The translations under genes and the position numbers were made by a program. Shown here piece by piece: positions 14,101 through 20,390 of a stretch of 20,390 nt of DNA. The notes beneath the pieces are model-generated. The model did not search any database. It had not been told where the DNA came from and worked only from the letters and a program-made list of their open reading frames with translations. The stretch lies in IMG/VR virus record IMGVR_UViG_3300044655_002769, positions 1-20,390 of that record; one strand, given 5' to 3'. The number at the start of each line of letters is the position of its first letter. Positions within the stretch are counted from its first letter, which is position 1. The stretch comes from a virus.

Positions 14101-14112
14101 TTCTAATGTCAA
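14084..14112 (-). promoter_or_regulatory. perfect sigma70-like promoter for uvsE
   Basis: TTGACA (14112-14107), 17-base spacer, TATAAT (14089-14084), both exact consensus. Preceded by AAGTGC. It begins just after the thioredoxin stop codon. Confidence 0.85.
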
Positions 14113-14118
14113 GCACTT

Positions 14119-14382
14119 TTATTTAACGAATTCTCTTAACTGTACTGCAGTTAATAATCCGACTTTTCTATTAATTTCTTCGCCATTTTCCACAACAATT
14201 AATGTAGGAACTCCACGAACTTTGTATTTAGCCGCTAATTCATAATCTTCATCAATGTCAATCTCTACGAGAGGAATCGCTGGTGGATTATTTTCAATAA
14301 TTGATGTTAACACTTTACAAGGTGAGCACCAAGACGCACTAAATTTTATCAATACTTTACCGCTTTCTGGAATATTACTCAT
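14119..14382 (-). CDS. thioredoxin-like protein
   Basis: 87 residues. Short thioredoxin fold with active site WCSPCK and cis-proline loop GVPTLIV, plus the C-terminal strand and helix (EEINRKVGLLTAVQLREFV). Shorter than E. coli thioredoxin (109), typical of phage thioredoxin/glutaredoxin-like proteins. It reduces disulfides, commonly to support ribonucleotide reductase or a polymerase; neither partner is in this window. AAAGTGAT precedes the ATG; the stop lies just before the uvsE promoter. Confidence 0.88.
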   Translation of the reverse strand: MSNIPESGKVLIKFSASWCSPCKVLTSIIENNPPAIPLVEIDIDEDYELAAKYKVRGVPTLIVVENGEEINRKVGLLTAVQLREFVK

Positions 14383-14389
14383 ATCACTT

Positions 14390-14620
14390 TTAGTTAATTA
14401 AAATTGCATTAGTTGGTAAATCGCTTCCGTCATCTTCGATATCTTTTTCAGTAACAAAATCTCCGCGCAAATCATAATAATTTCCAGGAGTCGGTCCATA
14501 ATGTACAATTTTATAATCGTTACCTTCGTCATCAATGGAGTAAATAACTTCAGCATCAATTAATTCTGGTCTATCGCGCAACAAATCTTGTAAATTTTCT
14601 AAATATTCACTAAATTTCAT
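14390..14620 (-). CDS. hypothetical acidic protein
   Basis: 76 residues with an AGAGGAATT ribosome site. The N-terminus is helical (MKFSEYLENLQDLLRDRPEL) and the remainder beta-rich and acidic (AEVIYSIDDEGNDYKIVHYG, TEKDIEDDGSDLPTNAIL). Not recognised with certainty. Small acidic proteins of this layout occur widely in large phages. It sits between the RNA ligase and thioredoxin in the same operon. Confidence 0.6.
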   Translation of the reverse strand: MKFSEYLENLQDLLRDRPELIDAEVIYSIDDEGNDYKIVHYGPTPGNYYDLRGDFVTEKDIEDDGSDLPTNAILIN

Positions 14621-14628
14621 AATTCCTC

Positions 14629-15891
14629 TTAATTTACAGTATTTTCAGCCCAAGTACGAACAAACTCCAATCGTTCTTGCTCTGAAGTTTCCAAAAATGA
14701 TTCTTTAGTGTAATTTTTTTGTATATATTCACACAAAGAATAGTATTCTTCATCAAAGTTTTGTTTATAATTACCGCTAAAAATTAATTCTAACTTTTTA
14801 GTACGAGCAATAAATTTTGATGTCAAGTAATATGGAGTTTTAAGTTTTAAAACTGCATCGCTATCTAAATCATAAACAACATAGCCTTCTCGTTTGTAAG
14901 TTTTAACTTGTTCTAATATGTCATAAAACGAACCAGTAACAATATCTGGGCGCATTACATCCCATTTTTTAGCAATTCCATTTAATAGTTTTTGATTAAC
15001 TTGTTTAGAACCTTTAACTTTTTCGCGGCAACCAATTAAATATGCGCCAAAATTTTCTTTAATAATATGTGGATCATTTACATGTACAATTTCAAAACAA
15101 AATGTGTAGTCTTTATACAATTTAAGAATCTTTGACATTTTAGCTAATGGCAACATTTCTTTAGCCATTTCAATAAAATCGCTAGACAATGAACCAGTAG
15201 TAGAAACTAAAGGTTCATCATTGTACCAAGTAACAGCAGCCATAAAGCCATTAATTTTATCAATAGCCATAATTTTATGATCAAGTGGAATAGTTGTACC
15301 ATTTTCTTTGTAATTAAAAATTTTAGTAAATGGATATTGTATAATGTTATCATCTTTGTCAGTAACTAAACCACGAGCATCAACTAAATCTGGATGCATG
15401 TTCCATAAATTATCATAAAATACTTTGCGTTTGTATTTGTGTACAATTAAACCATTTTGTTCTTTTTTAGCTACAAAATCTTCGTAACGAATATCAGGTG
15501 CTAATTTAATTTCAAATCGATCAGTCATTTTTTTAATTGTTTCTGGAGAAACGCCATGGATATTTTGATTGCCGTGGCGATTTTCTACTATTAAACACGT
15601 TACTTGATAATCATGTTCTTTGGCCATGTTAAAATATGGTTGCATTTCCCACTCTTGTGTGAACGTATTGTGGACAGCAATGTTATCAATAAATGGAGAT
15701 TGTAGTGCGCGGTTAACTTCTGCTTGACACCACGCGTGACCAGCTTTAGATTTTTCTGGAGTCCAGTTATAATTACCATCTGCATCTGTGTGAAAATCAT
15801 CAGCAGAAACCGCAAGGTTAACATTTAATGATTTAATTAGTGTAGATTTACCTGCCCCACAAACCCCCCTAACAAGAAAAAGTCTTTTCAT
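14629..15891 (-). CDS. polynucleotide kinase-RNA ligase fusion
   Basis: 420 residues. Start set at 15891 (MKRLFLVRG); in-frame ATGs at 15909 and 15900 lie upstream, but the ribosome site GGTGG and the shared TATATTATG leader favour 15891. N-terminal P-loop kinase: GVCGAGKST (9-17), SADDFHTDADGNYNW, AHNTFT-like VHNTFTQEWEM, as in N4BP2-type polynucleotide kinases. C-terminal ligase core: motif I IDKING (Lys212, with Asn for the usual Asp), motif III FCFEIV (Glu267), motif IV EGYVVYD (Glu335), motif V LKLK (349, 351). Likely phosphorylates 5'-OH RNA ends and reseals them, countering host tRNA-cutting defence as in T4 Pnkp/Rnl1. The homing endonuclease gene lies immediately upstream. Confidence 0.85.
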   Translation of the reverse strand: MKRLFLVRGVCGAGKSTLIKSLNVNLAVSADDFHTDADGNYNWTPEKSKAGHAWCQAEVNRALQSPFIDNIAVHNTFTQEWEMQPYFNMAKEHDYQVTCLIVENRHGNQNIHGVSPETIKKMTDRFEIKLAPDIRYEDFVAKKEQNGLIVHKYKRKVFYDNLWNMHPDLVDARGLVTDKDDNIIQYPFTKIFNYKENGTTIPLDHKIMAIDKINGFMAAVTWYNDEPLVSTTGSLSSDFIEMAKEMLPLAKMSKILKLYKDYTFCFEIVHVNDPHIIKENFGAYLIGCREKVKGSKQVNQKLLNGIAKKWDVMRPDIVTGSFYDILEQVKTYKREGYVVYDLDSDAVLKLKTPYYLTSKFIARTKKLELIFSGNYKQNFDEEYYSLCEYIQKNYTKESFLETSEQERLEFVRTWAENTVN

Positions 15892-15909
15892 AATATACAT
15901 TCCACCCAT

Positions 15910-16794
15910 TTAAAGTTTATTAAATTTTTTATCATATTTTGGTAACCATTTTAGCGATCCGTCATTATACATATTTTTTATTTCAATTTGAGATAATCTT
16001 TGAATATGATTTTCTGTAATTATTTTAAAATTTTCACCAAAAAGATTTTTAGCGGCATTAAATTTAGATAAATTTAAACCAGAATTTATTAGTTTTTTAG
16101 GTTTTATTTCTATATAAATTTTAGAATCTATTAAATAATAGTCAGGGAAATAATTTCTATATTTGTTTTTTATTGAATCAAAATATTTTATTTTATGTTT
16201 ATCTAATTCACCAGATTCAAATTTTATTCCATTATCCAATAAATATTTTAAATAAGACAATTCTAATATAGATCTAAAATATATATCAAAATACCAACCT
16301 GACCAACCATTTCCTGAACCTTGCGGAGAAGGTTTACCAAACATAGGATTTAATTCGCCGGAAGTTGATTTAGAAATTTTGTTTCTATATTCTTGTTTTT
16401 TAATATCAACAGTTTCTTTATCGTATTTACTTTCCCAAACTGTAAATGGGTGTTTTTTATTAGCAACAAGTTTTAATAATTCTCTAGATTTTTGTCTATC
16501 TTCATCAGTCCAAATTTTTTTTCCTTGTTTTGATTTAGATTCTTCGGTGTGCTTTTTACCGAAGAATGGGTTGTTCTCCCCTTTTTGTTTTTCGTTTAAC
16601 ATTTGTAAAGAACATTTAGCGCAAGGTTTATTTTTAGAAAGAGCGACATTACTCTCATTAGATAATTTTCGCTCTTCTTTACAAATAGGGCATATTATTA
16701 AACATCTACAATGTTCGCACAAATTTCTTTGTTTTCTAAAATTTTTAAATTCAATATTACATTTAATACAATTTTTTAGAGTAAATTTTTCCAT
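15910..16794 (-). CDS. free-standing homing endonuclease (NUMOD3, PD-(D/E)XK-like)
   Basis: 294 residues, GGAAATTATTT before the ATG. N-terminal paired cysteines (CIKC, CEHC, CPIC, CAKC) suggest zinc-binding knuckles. Two NUMOD3-type DNA-binding motifs follow: GENNPFFGKKHTEESKSK (about 92-109) and GELNPMFGKPSPQGSG (about 147-162). The C-terminal catalytic domain has FRSILELSYLKYLLDN, then YFPDYYL...YIEIKPKKL, a PD-(D/E)XK arrangement related to Vsr-like homing nucleases. It promotes spread of its own gene to cognate sites. Its stop touches the leader of the RNA ligase gene, and a truncated kinase start lies just upstream, marking an insertion. More AT-rich than its neighbours. Confidence 0.8.
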   Translation of the reverse strand: MEKFTLKNCIKCNIEFKNFRKQRNLCEHCRCLIICPICKEERKLSNESNVALSKNKPCAKCSLQMLNEKQKGENNPFFGKKHTEESKSKQGKKIWTDEDRQKSRELLKLVANKKHPFTVWESKYDKETVDIKKQEYRNKISKSTSGELNPMFGKPSPQGSGNGWSGWYFDIYFRSILELSYLKYLLDNGIKFESGELDKHKIKYFDSIKNKYRNYFPDYYLIDSKIYIEIKPKKLINSGLNLSKFNAAKNLFGENFKIITENHIQRLSQIEIKNMYNDGSLKWLPKYDKKFNKL

Positions 16795-16820
16795 AAATAA
16801 TTTCCGATAAAATAAATTAT

Positions 16821-16871
16821 TTAGTAAAATTCGTCTCCTGGAACACCACGAATTAAAAATAACATTTTCAT
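16821..16871 (-). pseudogene. remnant 5' end of a P-loop kinase/RNA ligase gene
   Basis: 16 codons, MKMLFLIRGVPGDEFY then stop. The first 12 residues match the start of the kinase-RNA ligase on the other side of the homing endonuclease (MKRLFLVRGVCG; 9 of 12 identical), and the leader TATATTATG is also shared. The Walker A motif breaks off after GVPG. It looks like the stump of an allele split by endonuclease gene insertion, or of a paralogous kinase. Confidence 0.6.
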
Positions 16872-16884
16872 AATATAATTTCTC

Positions 16885-17100
16885 TTAACAATTATTTGTA
16901 TCAACACCTAGATAATTTTGATAACGTGTTTCTTTACCATTTTTATTATATTCTTTTCTAACCCAAAATCCTGTAAAATCTTCGTGAAATATGCAATTCC
17001 CTAGATCATCATATTTTTTTTTCCACCAAAAGCCTCTATCCATAGCTGCATAAAAAACAACGTTTCCATTTTTATCGTATTCAGTTATTACGTCATTCAT
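16885..17100 (-). CDS. hypothetical protein with YD-type repeats
   Basis: 71 residues, ATGA overlap with the upstream gene. Three imperfect short repeats of the form EYDKNGNVVFYA, KYDDLGNCIFHED, EYNKNGKETRYQNY, each with a turn Asn-Gly or Leu-Gly, separated by Trp-rich stretches (GFWWKK, GFWVRK). This resembles YwqK/YD-like beta-hairpin repeats seen in small phage proteins. Function unknown. Confidence 0.6.
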   Translation of the reverse strand: MNDVITEYDKNGNVVFYAAMDRGFWWKKKYDDLGNCIFHEDFTGFWVRKEYNKNGKETRYQNYLGVDTNNC

Positions 17101-17276
17101 TTTAATTCCTTAAAAGTTCTACCTTTAGTAAAGAATCTTAGTGGTTTTTTAAATGTAATCATTTCAGTTGTTCCATTTTTAATGTAACCAATCATTTTAA
17201 ATTTATCATTTGTTAGAAAATACGTGTGTAAAATATGCTCAGGAAAAGATTTGGTTGTTTCTAATACAGTAATCAT
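17097..17276 (-). CDS. 59-aa hypothetical protein
   Basis: 59 residues from ATG at 17276, five bases after GGAGGATATT; an in-frame TTG at 17288 lies within the ribosome site and is rejected. The product is small, basic and beta-rich (HTYFLTNDKFKMIGYIKNGT, TFKKPLRFFTKGRTFKELK). First gene after a perfect promoter, so probably strongly expressed early. Not recognised. Confidence 0.6.
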   Translation of the reverse strand: MITVLETTKSFPEHILHTYFLTNDKFKMIGYIKNGTTEMITFKKPLRFFTKGRTFKELK

Positions 17277-17300
17277 AATATCCTCCAATTAATATAACTT

Positions 17301-17329
17301 ATTATACTATATTAAAAAACTAATGTCAA
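17301..17329 (-). promoter_or_regulatory. perfect sigma70-like promoter
   Basis: TTGACA (17329-17324), 17-base spacer, TATAAT (17306-17301), preceded by AATGC and followed by AAGTTATATT. Lies just after the stop of the gene ending at 17337 and starts the unit running towards the RNA ligase. Confidence 0.85.
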
Positions 17330-17336
17330 GCATTTT

Positions 17337-17519
17337 TTATTTAAAATCTGCAGATACAATTAAAGATCTTCGATTATCATATTCAACAACAGCAATCGTT
17401 TTATTATTATCAGATAGATAAGTAACGGTATTCATATATCCGAAATATTTACCTTTCCAACCTCTATCTGTTAATTTTTTTTGCAAATCAAAATCAGAAA
17501 ATTTAGTAGATTTTAACAT
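17337..17519 (-). CDS. 60-aa hypothetical protein
   Basis: 60 residues, TAATG overlap with the DUF3307 gene and GGAG before the start. The sequence DFDLQKKLTDRGWKGKYFGYMNTVTYLSDNNKTIAVVEYDN suggests one helix followed by a three-strand sheet. Not recognised. Confidence 0.58.
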   Translation of the reverse strand: MLKSTKFSDFDLQKKLTDRGWKGKYFGYMNTVTYLSDNNKTIAVVEYDNRRSLIVSADFK

Positions 17520-17890
17520 TACGACTCCATTAAAATGACATAGACGATAACAAGATATGTTAAATAATGTAAATACTGATCACACCCTAATTGAACCCAA
17601 AACTTTTTATCTGATACATCTGATAAACCGTAATGCGCTTTAAAATAATCAATAATATAATGAACGTTAATTTCAATGTATACAATTATGAATAAAAGAA
17701 TTGGATCTACGAATGGAAGTAATACTACGCCTGTCGCAAGACCTTGTTTGATACTATGTTTTGCTCCAGTAAAATTTCCAAATATACCTTTACATTTTAC
17801 TTCTTCGTATGTTTGATTGATAAAATCTATATAGAAATGTTTAGTAAACAAGAGAAAAAAACATATAAAAATTATATTATATTGATGCAT
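17519..17890 (-). CDS. DUF3307-family integral membrane protein
   Basis: 123 residues from ATG at 17890 (TAATG overlap, GGGAAAG upstream; an in-frame TTG further upstream is rejected). Four predicted membrane segments. Family motifs are visible: KHFYIDFINQT near the start, GAKHSIKQGLATGVVL, HYIIDYFKAHYGL, and FWVQLGCDQYLHYLTYL at the end, giving conserved His and Asp in the membrane. DUF3307 proteins occur in bacteria and many phages; function not established. Confidence 0.75.
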   Translation of the reverse strand: MHQYNIIFICFFLLFTKHFYIDFINQTYEEVKCKGIFGNFTGAKHSIKQGLATGVVLLPFVDPILLFIIVYIEINVHYIIDYFKAHYGLSDVSDKKFWVQLGCDQYLHYLTYLVIVYVILMES

Positions 17891-18111
17891 TATAAACTTT
17901 CCCAATCAACCCATTTTGTTAATTCAATATTAACTGCTTCGTGCGTAATATTACCATTATTATCATAACTTTCTGGAATATACACTGTAATCCCATTTAC
18001 TGCTGCACCAAAATCATACATTTCAACAGAAACATCAAGTTCTGCGTTGTACTTTTTTAATAGATTTTTTAAATCTCTTTTAAACGATCGTTCAATAACT
18101 TCATTAACTTC
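17890..18111 (-). CDS. hypothetical protein
   Basis: About 73 residues from ATG at 18111 (MEVNEVIERS), three bases after GGTGG. The frame is open further up to 18141 (MAPFIFWWL...), which would add a hydrophobic start but has no ribosome site. A basic helix (RSFKRDLKNLLKKYNAEL) is followed by strands (DVSVEMYDFGAAVNGITVYI) and an acidic end. Not recognised. The stop overlaps the DUF3307 start. Confidence 0.5.
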   Translation of the reverse strand, partial: EVNEVIERSFKRDLKNLLKKYNAELDVSVEMYDFGAAVNGITVYIPESYDNNGNITHEAVNIELTKWVDWESL

Positions 18112-18171
18112 CATAAGCCACCAAAAAATAAAAGGTGCCATAAAATAAGGCAACTAAAATAAATTGCAATT

Positions 18172-18507
18172 TTAAAAAATAAAAGTTGCATCTTCCATGT
18201 AATATGTTTTTTCTTTAACGTCATCATTAACGTCGCTAAGATATAACCCAGAATATTTATTACCTGAAATTAACTCTTTAACATTATCTTTTAAAAATTT
18301 AGATGCAAATTGTGGATAATCTAATTCTTCTTTTTTGTCAATTTTATACATATATTCAACACAACGTTCAATTCTTGATGCTTCTGATTGAATACTATCG
18401 TTGTTAAAAGGTTTATCTAATTTTTTTAATCTACCGAATGCAACTACAGTAAATGCTTGTTCTAATCCATCAACTGATGGTCTTTTAATTTCTGCTGTTT
18501 TTTTCAT
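18172..18507 (-). CDS. hypothetical protein
   Basis: 111 residues, TAGGAATATATC before the ATG. Mostly helical and charged (SEASRIERCVEYMYKIDKK, FASKFLKDNVKELISG), with no signal or membrane segment. Not recognised; cytosolic early-region protein by position. Confidence 0.58.
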   Translation of the reverse strand: MKKTAEIKRPSVDGLEQAFTVVAFGRLKKLDKPFNNDSIQSEASRIERCVEYMYKIDKKEELDYPQFASKFLKDNVKELISGNKYSGLYLSDVNDDVKEKTYYMEDATFIF

Positions 18508-18516
18508 GATATATTC

Positions 18517-18609
18517 CTAGGCTTTATTGATTTTGTGTTTAAAATGATAGACTGTCAACCAAACTGTTGATGCTATTAAAATACCAGATATGATTGCTAT
18601 TAAAATCAT
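18517..18609 (-). CDS. 30-aa single-helix membrane peptide
   Basis: 30 residues with AAGGTGATT before the ATG. MILIAIISGILIASTVWLTV is one membrane helix, followed by a basic tail (HFKHKINKA). It sits between the lipoprotein and the 111-aa gene in the same direction, with an overlap-free fit (8 and 9 bases). Function unknown; comparable to small phage regulators of membrane enzymes. Confidence 0.55.
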   Translation of the reverse strand: MILIAIISGILIASTVWLTVYHFKHKINKA

Positions 18610-18618
18610 ATAATCACC

Positions 18619-19170
18619 TTATCGTTTACCAGCTGAAGATAACCGACTTATATTCATACTAGAACTAGGTCTGCTAATAGGAGCTGATGGTTTGTATGAA
18701 TTGGTAGAATTAAATTTACTTGTATCCATGTAATTTGTTTTGGGGGCAGCGGCTACTGAAGCAGGAGCAACTTGATTAATTGTAACATTTTTAGTAACAT
18801 TAGTTACAGTTCGCGAACTAGAACCGTAATCGTGATTATAACTAGGAGCTGAATTATTAGAAGAATTTCCTGAGCTACCAATAGCATGACCAATTAATCC
18901 ACCAACTAACATATTAGTCATAGTATTATCATGTTGTTGCTGTACTACTACTGGTTGTTGTGCAGCAGGTTGTTGAATAACCACCGGAGCTTGCGCTTGA
19001 ACAGGTTGTTGCGCTTGTTGTTGAATTTGCTGCTGTTGAACTTGTTGATTTTGTAGGATTTGTTGTTGCTGAACAAGAATTTGTTCAGTTTGTTTTTTAG
19101 CCTTTTCTTCTTCGCTTTCGCCACAAGCAACAAGACTTAAAATAGCTAATGCTAAAATCATTTTTTTCAT
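18619..19170 (-). CDS. Gln-rich lipoprotein with glycine zipper
   Basis: 183 residues from ATG at 19170 (TTGAGGAATTATATA before it; the in-frame TTG belongs to the ribosome site). Lipoprotein signal ending in LVAC gives lipidated Cys16. Residues about 20-80 are a low-complexity Gln/Val/Ala tract (runs of QQQ). A short MLVGGLIGHAIGSSG glycine-zipper helix follows at about 86-100, then a Ser/Asn-rich tail. It is the first gene after a perfect promoter, hence likely early and abundant. By analogy with phage lipoproteins such as T5 Llp it could block reinfection; that is only inference. Confidence 0.68.
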   Translation of the reverse strand: MKKMILALAILSLVACGESEEEKAKKQTEQILVQQQQILQNQQVQQQQIQQQAQQPVQAQAPVVIQQPAAQQPVVVQQQHDNTMTNMLVGGLIGHAIGSSGNSSNNSAPSYNHDYGSSSRTVTNVTKNVTINQVAPASVAAAPKTNYMDTSKFNSTNSYKPSAPISRPSSSMNISRLSSAGKR

Positions 19171-19211
19171 TATATAATTCCTCAATAAGTTTAAAGTTAC
19201 GGTACAGTTAT

Positions 19212-19240
19212 ATTATACTAGATTAGACATATTATGTCAA
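19212..19240 (-). promoter_or_regulatory. perfect sigma70-like promoter for the lipoprotein unit
   Basis: TTGACA (19240-19235), 17-base spacer, TATAAT (19217-19212), preceded by AAGTGC. About 42 bases before the lipoprotein start and beginning at the stop of the 48-aa membrane gene. Confidence 0.85.
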
Positions 19241-19247
19241 GCACTTT

Positions 19248-19394
19248 TTAAATATTTATTTTTTGTGCATATGAAATTAAGTGGAGAATTCCCGCTGCAG
19301 CGAATAAACCGCAAATAGAAACGATAGCAAAACTAAAAATTAATCCCACGATATAATACACAACATATAACATTGTTTGAGATGATTCTTTCAT
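19248..19394 (-). CDS. 48-aa membrane protein
   Basis: 48 residues, GGAATTTTT before the ATG. Two predicted helices, MLYVVYYIVGLIFSFAIV (about 8-25) and CGLFAAAGILHLI (about 28-40), end in a short polar tail. It lies between a terminator and a promoter, so what transcribes it is not clear; read-through from the virion gene is possible. Function unknown. Confidence 0.55.
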   Translation of the reverse strand: MKESSQTMLYVVYYIVGLIFSFAIVSICGLFAAAGILHLISYAQKINI

Positions 19395-19418
19395 AAAAAT
19401 TCCATAAATTTTATGTAC

Positions 19419-19443
19419 AAAAAAAGCCTGCGAACAGGCTTTT
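19419..19443 (-). terminator. rho-independent terminator of the virion protein gene
   Basis: Nine-base stem AAAAGCCTG/CAGGCTTTT around a four-base loop (CGAA on the plus strand), followed on the minus strand by a run of seven T. It lies 17 bases after the virion gene stop. Confidence 0.88.
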
Positions 19444-19459
19444 CTTAATTATCCCAAAA

Positions 19460-20390
19460 TTAAATTTCAGGGAAAGTTCTATCGTCTACAGCATCAGTTG
19501 TAATTGAACCAATAGCAACTAATGTTTCGTATTGAACGCGACCTGAACGACCACCAGTTCCTACAGTTTTCTTAACCCAGCCAGCGTGAGCACCTTGTGA
19601 TTCTGCTGATGTACCAATACCTAAGATCGCTGTAGCAGTAGCTGCTTCGGCAGTTGTTAATGTTAATTTATGTGCAGCACCAACACCAACACCAGTAATA
19701 TCAAGTTGAGTACCTAAAGTTGCATTAGATGCACTTGTAGCAAGCGCAATTGTATTAGCTGAAGAATTAATAATATAATATGTATTTCCGCTAGTCAAAC
19801 CAACAACAGATGTTCCGCCGCCATTAGAATAAACAGCTGCATCACCAGTAACAAATAAATGACCTGGAGCATAAGTAACAGTATTTGCAGTAGCACTTAC
19901 GTTTGCGCTTGCGAAAGTAATATATGGCGAACCAATAGTAATTGCTGGAGCAGAAGCATAAGCTCCTCCAGTAGTAGTAATTGTTACACCAGAAACAGCT
20001 CCATTAGAAATAGTCGCATTAGCAGCAAGAGTACCGCTTGCAACAGAAACAGTTGGAACTTCTTTATATTTTGTTCCAGCAGTTCCAACAGAAATAGATG
20101 TTACATTAGCTCCACCGCTTGCGATTTCTGTAGTGTCAACGCCATAAGTGTTCTGCATTGCTGTATAACCAGTTTCACCATTAGTTCCACCATTTCGGTA
20201 AACATATTTTGGTTGTTCGTTAATTTTAACGAATGAAATTGGTAAAGTAGTATTAGAAGTTCCACCAAAAACATCTGATAATGTTAAATATGTGTTATTT
20301 GCAATAGCTGCAACGCGGTTTTTTGTATACAAATCTGAATGAATACCGATAATATCACCGATTTCCAAATTTGCTGTAAATAATGTTCCA
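19460..20390 (-). CDS. virion structural protein with beta repeats (5' partial)
   Basis: The frame is open to the right edge, so at least 309 residues are visible and the true start is outside (the TTG at 20368 is internal). The N-terminal visible part LEIGDIIGIHS and VAAIANNTYLTLSDV resembles repeats common in T4-like and jumbo phage virion proteins. The middle has a GTKYKEVPTVSVAS and GGAYASAPAITIGSP pair of short repeats. The segment VTGDAAVYSNGGGTSVVGLTSGNTYYII with NTIALATSASNA is a domain seen in tail and decoration proteins. Ala/Thr/Gly rich, less AT-rich than neighbours. Tail fibre, decoration or neck role cannot be resolved. Confidence 0.7.
   Translation of the reverse strand, partial: GTLFTANLEIGDIIGIHSDLYTKNRVAAIANNTYLTLSDVFGGTSNTTLPISFVKINEQPKYVYRNGGTNGETGYTAMQNTYGVDTTEIASGGANVTSISVGTAGTKYKEVPTVSVASGTLAANATISNGAVSGVTITTTGGAYASAPAITIGSPYITFASANVSATANTVTYAPGHLFVTGDAAVYSNGGGTSVVGLTSGNTYYIINSSANTIALATSASNATLGTQLDITGVGVGAAHKLTLTTAEAATATAILGIGTSAESQGAHAGWVKKTVGTGGRSGRVQYETLVAIGSITTDAVDDRTFPEI

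Noticed and set aside
14051-14116. An N-terminal extension of UvsE to 14116
   Set aside because: It would run through the promoter and hairpin; the ATG at 14050 has a ribosome site and fits the family start.
16379-16810. A plus-strand 143-residue frame opposite the homing endonuclease
   Set aside because: It is antisense to a gene with clear motifs; its Phe/Leu/Ser-rich content reflects the AT-rich opposite strand.
15880-16871. A group I intron or intein holding the homing endonuclease within the RNA ligase gene
   Set aside because: The downstream gene has its own complete start and repeats the stump sequence, so the two sides are not consecutive exons; no intron core was recognised by eye.
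18534-18562. A promoter-like TTGACA with CAAAAT 17 bases away on the minus strand
   Set aside because: The -10 is poor, the shared extended -35 bases are missing, and it lies within the 30-aa membrane peptide gene.
19859-20236. A 125-residue plus-strand frame rich in Ser and Cys
   Set aside because: It is the antisense shadow of the repeat-rich virion gene, with no ribosome site or recognisable content.

Overview
The window looks like part of a large, AT-rich virus (probably a jumbo-type tailed phage) of a Gram-negative host. Phage-type genes present are a GH19 endolysin beside three small holin-like membrane proteins, UV-damage endonuclease, ATP-dependent DNA ligase, a polynucleotide kinase-RNA ligase fusion, thioredoxin, a DEDDh exonuclease, a mini-GroES, a DUF3307 membrane protein, a homing endonuclease and a repeat-rich virion protein. 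Many genes are tiny and overlap by ATGA or TAATG. No bacterial housekeeping operon is present, and base composition is uniform throughout. The host is presumably didermic, because the window encodes an outer-membrane CsgG-type pore and lipoproteins.

Left half (1-9030, all + strand). The lysis end comes first: the endolysin, then three tandem related small membrane proteins. It is followed by an unexpected cell-surface island: CsgF-like protein, CsgG-like pore, a curlin-repeat protein, a FecR-domain protein whose signal peptide is encoded in an 86-nt overlap with the curlin gene, a PlcP/LpxH-like metallophosphoesterase, a 55-aa protein, an Agt/SQD2-like glycosyltransferase, a secreted NucA-type nuclease, and a CHASE2 class III nucleotide cyclase. 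The genes are packed with almost no spacers and show no internal terminator, so they read as one long transcription unit. Together they look able to secrete an amyloid-like fibre, exchange phospholipids for glycolipids, and make a cyclic nucleotide. That would be a programme of host-envelope and signalling remodelling.

Right half (9031-20390, all - strand). Read from right to left it holds a virion structural gene ending at a strong terminator, then a run of small early-looking genes (membrane proteins, a Gln-rich lipoprotein, DUF3307, hypotheticals). Next come a homing endonuclease next to a truncated kinase remnant, the kinase-RNA ligase, thioredoxin, UvsE, DNA ligase, a putative nucleotidyltransferase, a DnaQ/DexA-like exonuclease, two small genes, a circularly permuted (two-piece) tmRNA gene with tag AANDANYGDYALAA, a GroES-like protein and a conserved phage hypothetical. 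This last gene abuts the cyclase stop to stop. Four consensus sigma70-like promoters with 17-nt spacers and a shared extended -35 (TGCTTGACAT-like) divide this half into transcription units. One promoter sits inside a terminator hairpin.

All assignments rest on reading translated sequence and motifs by eye; no database searches were run. The most unusual contents are the curli secretion module, the PlcP-Agt pair and the permuted tmRNA.
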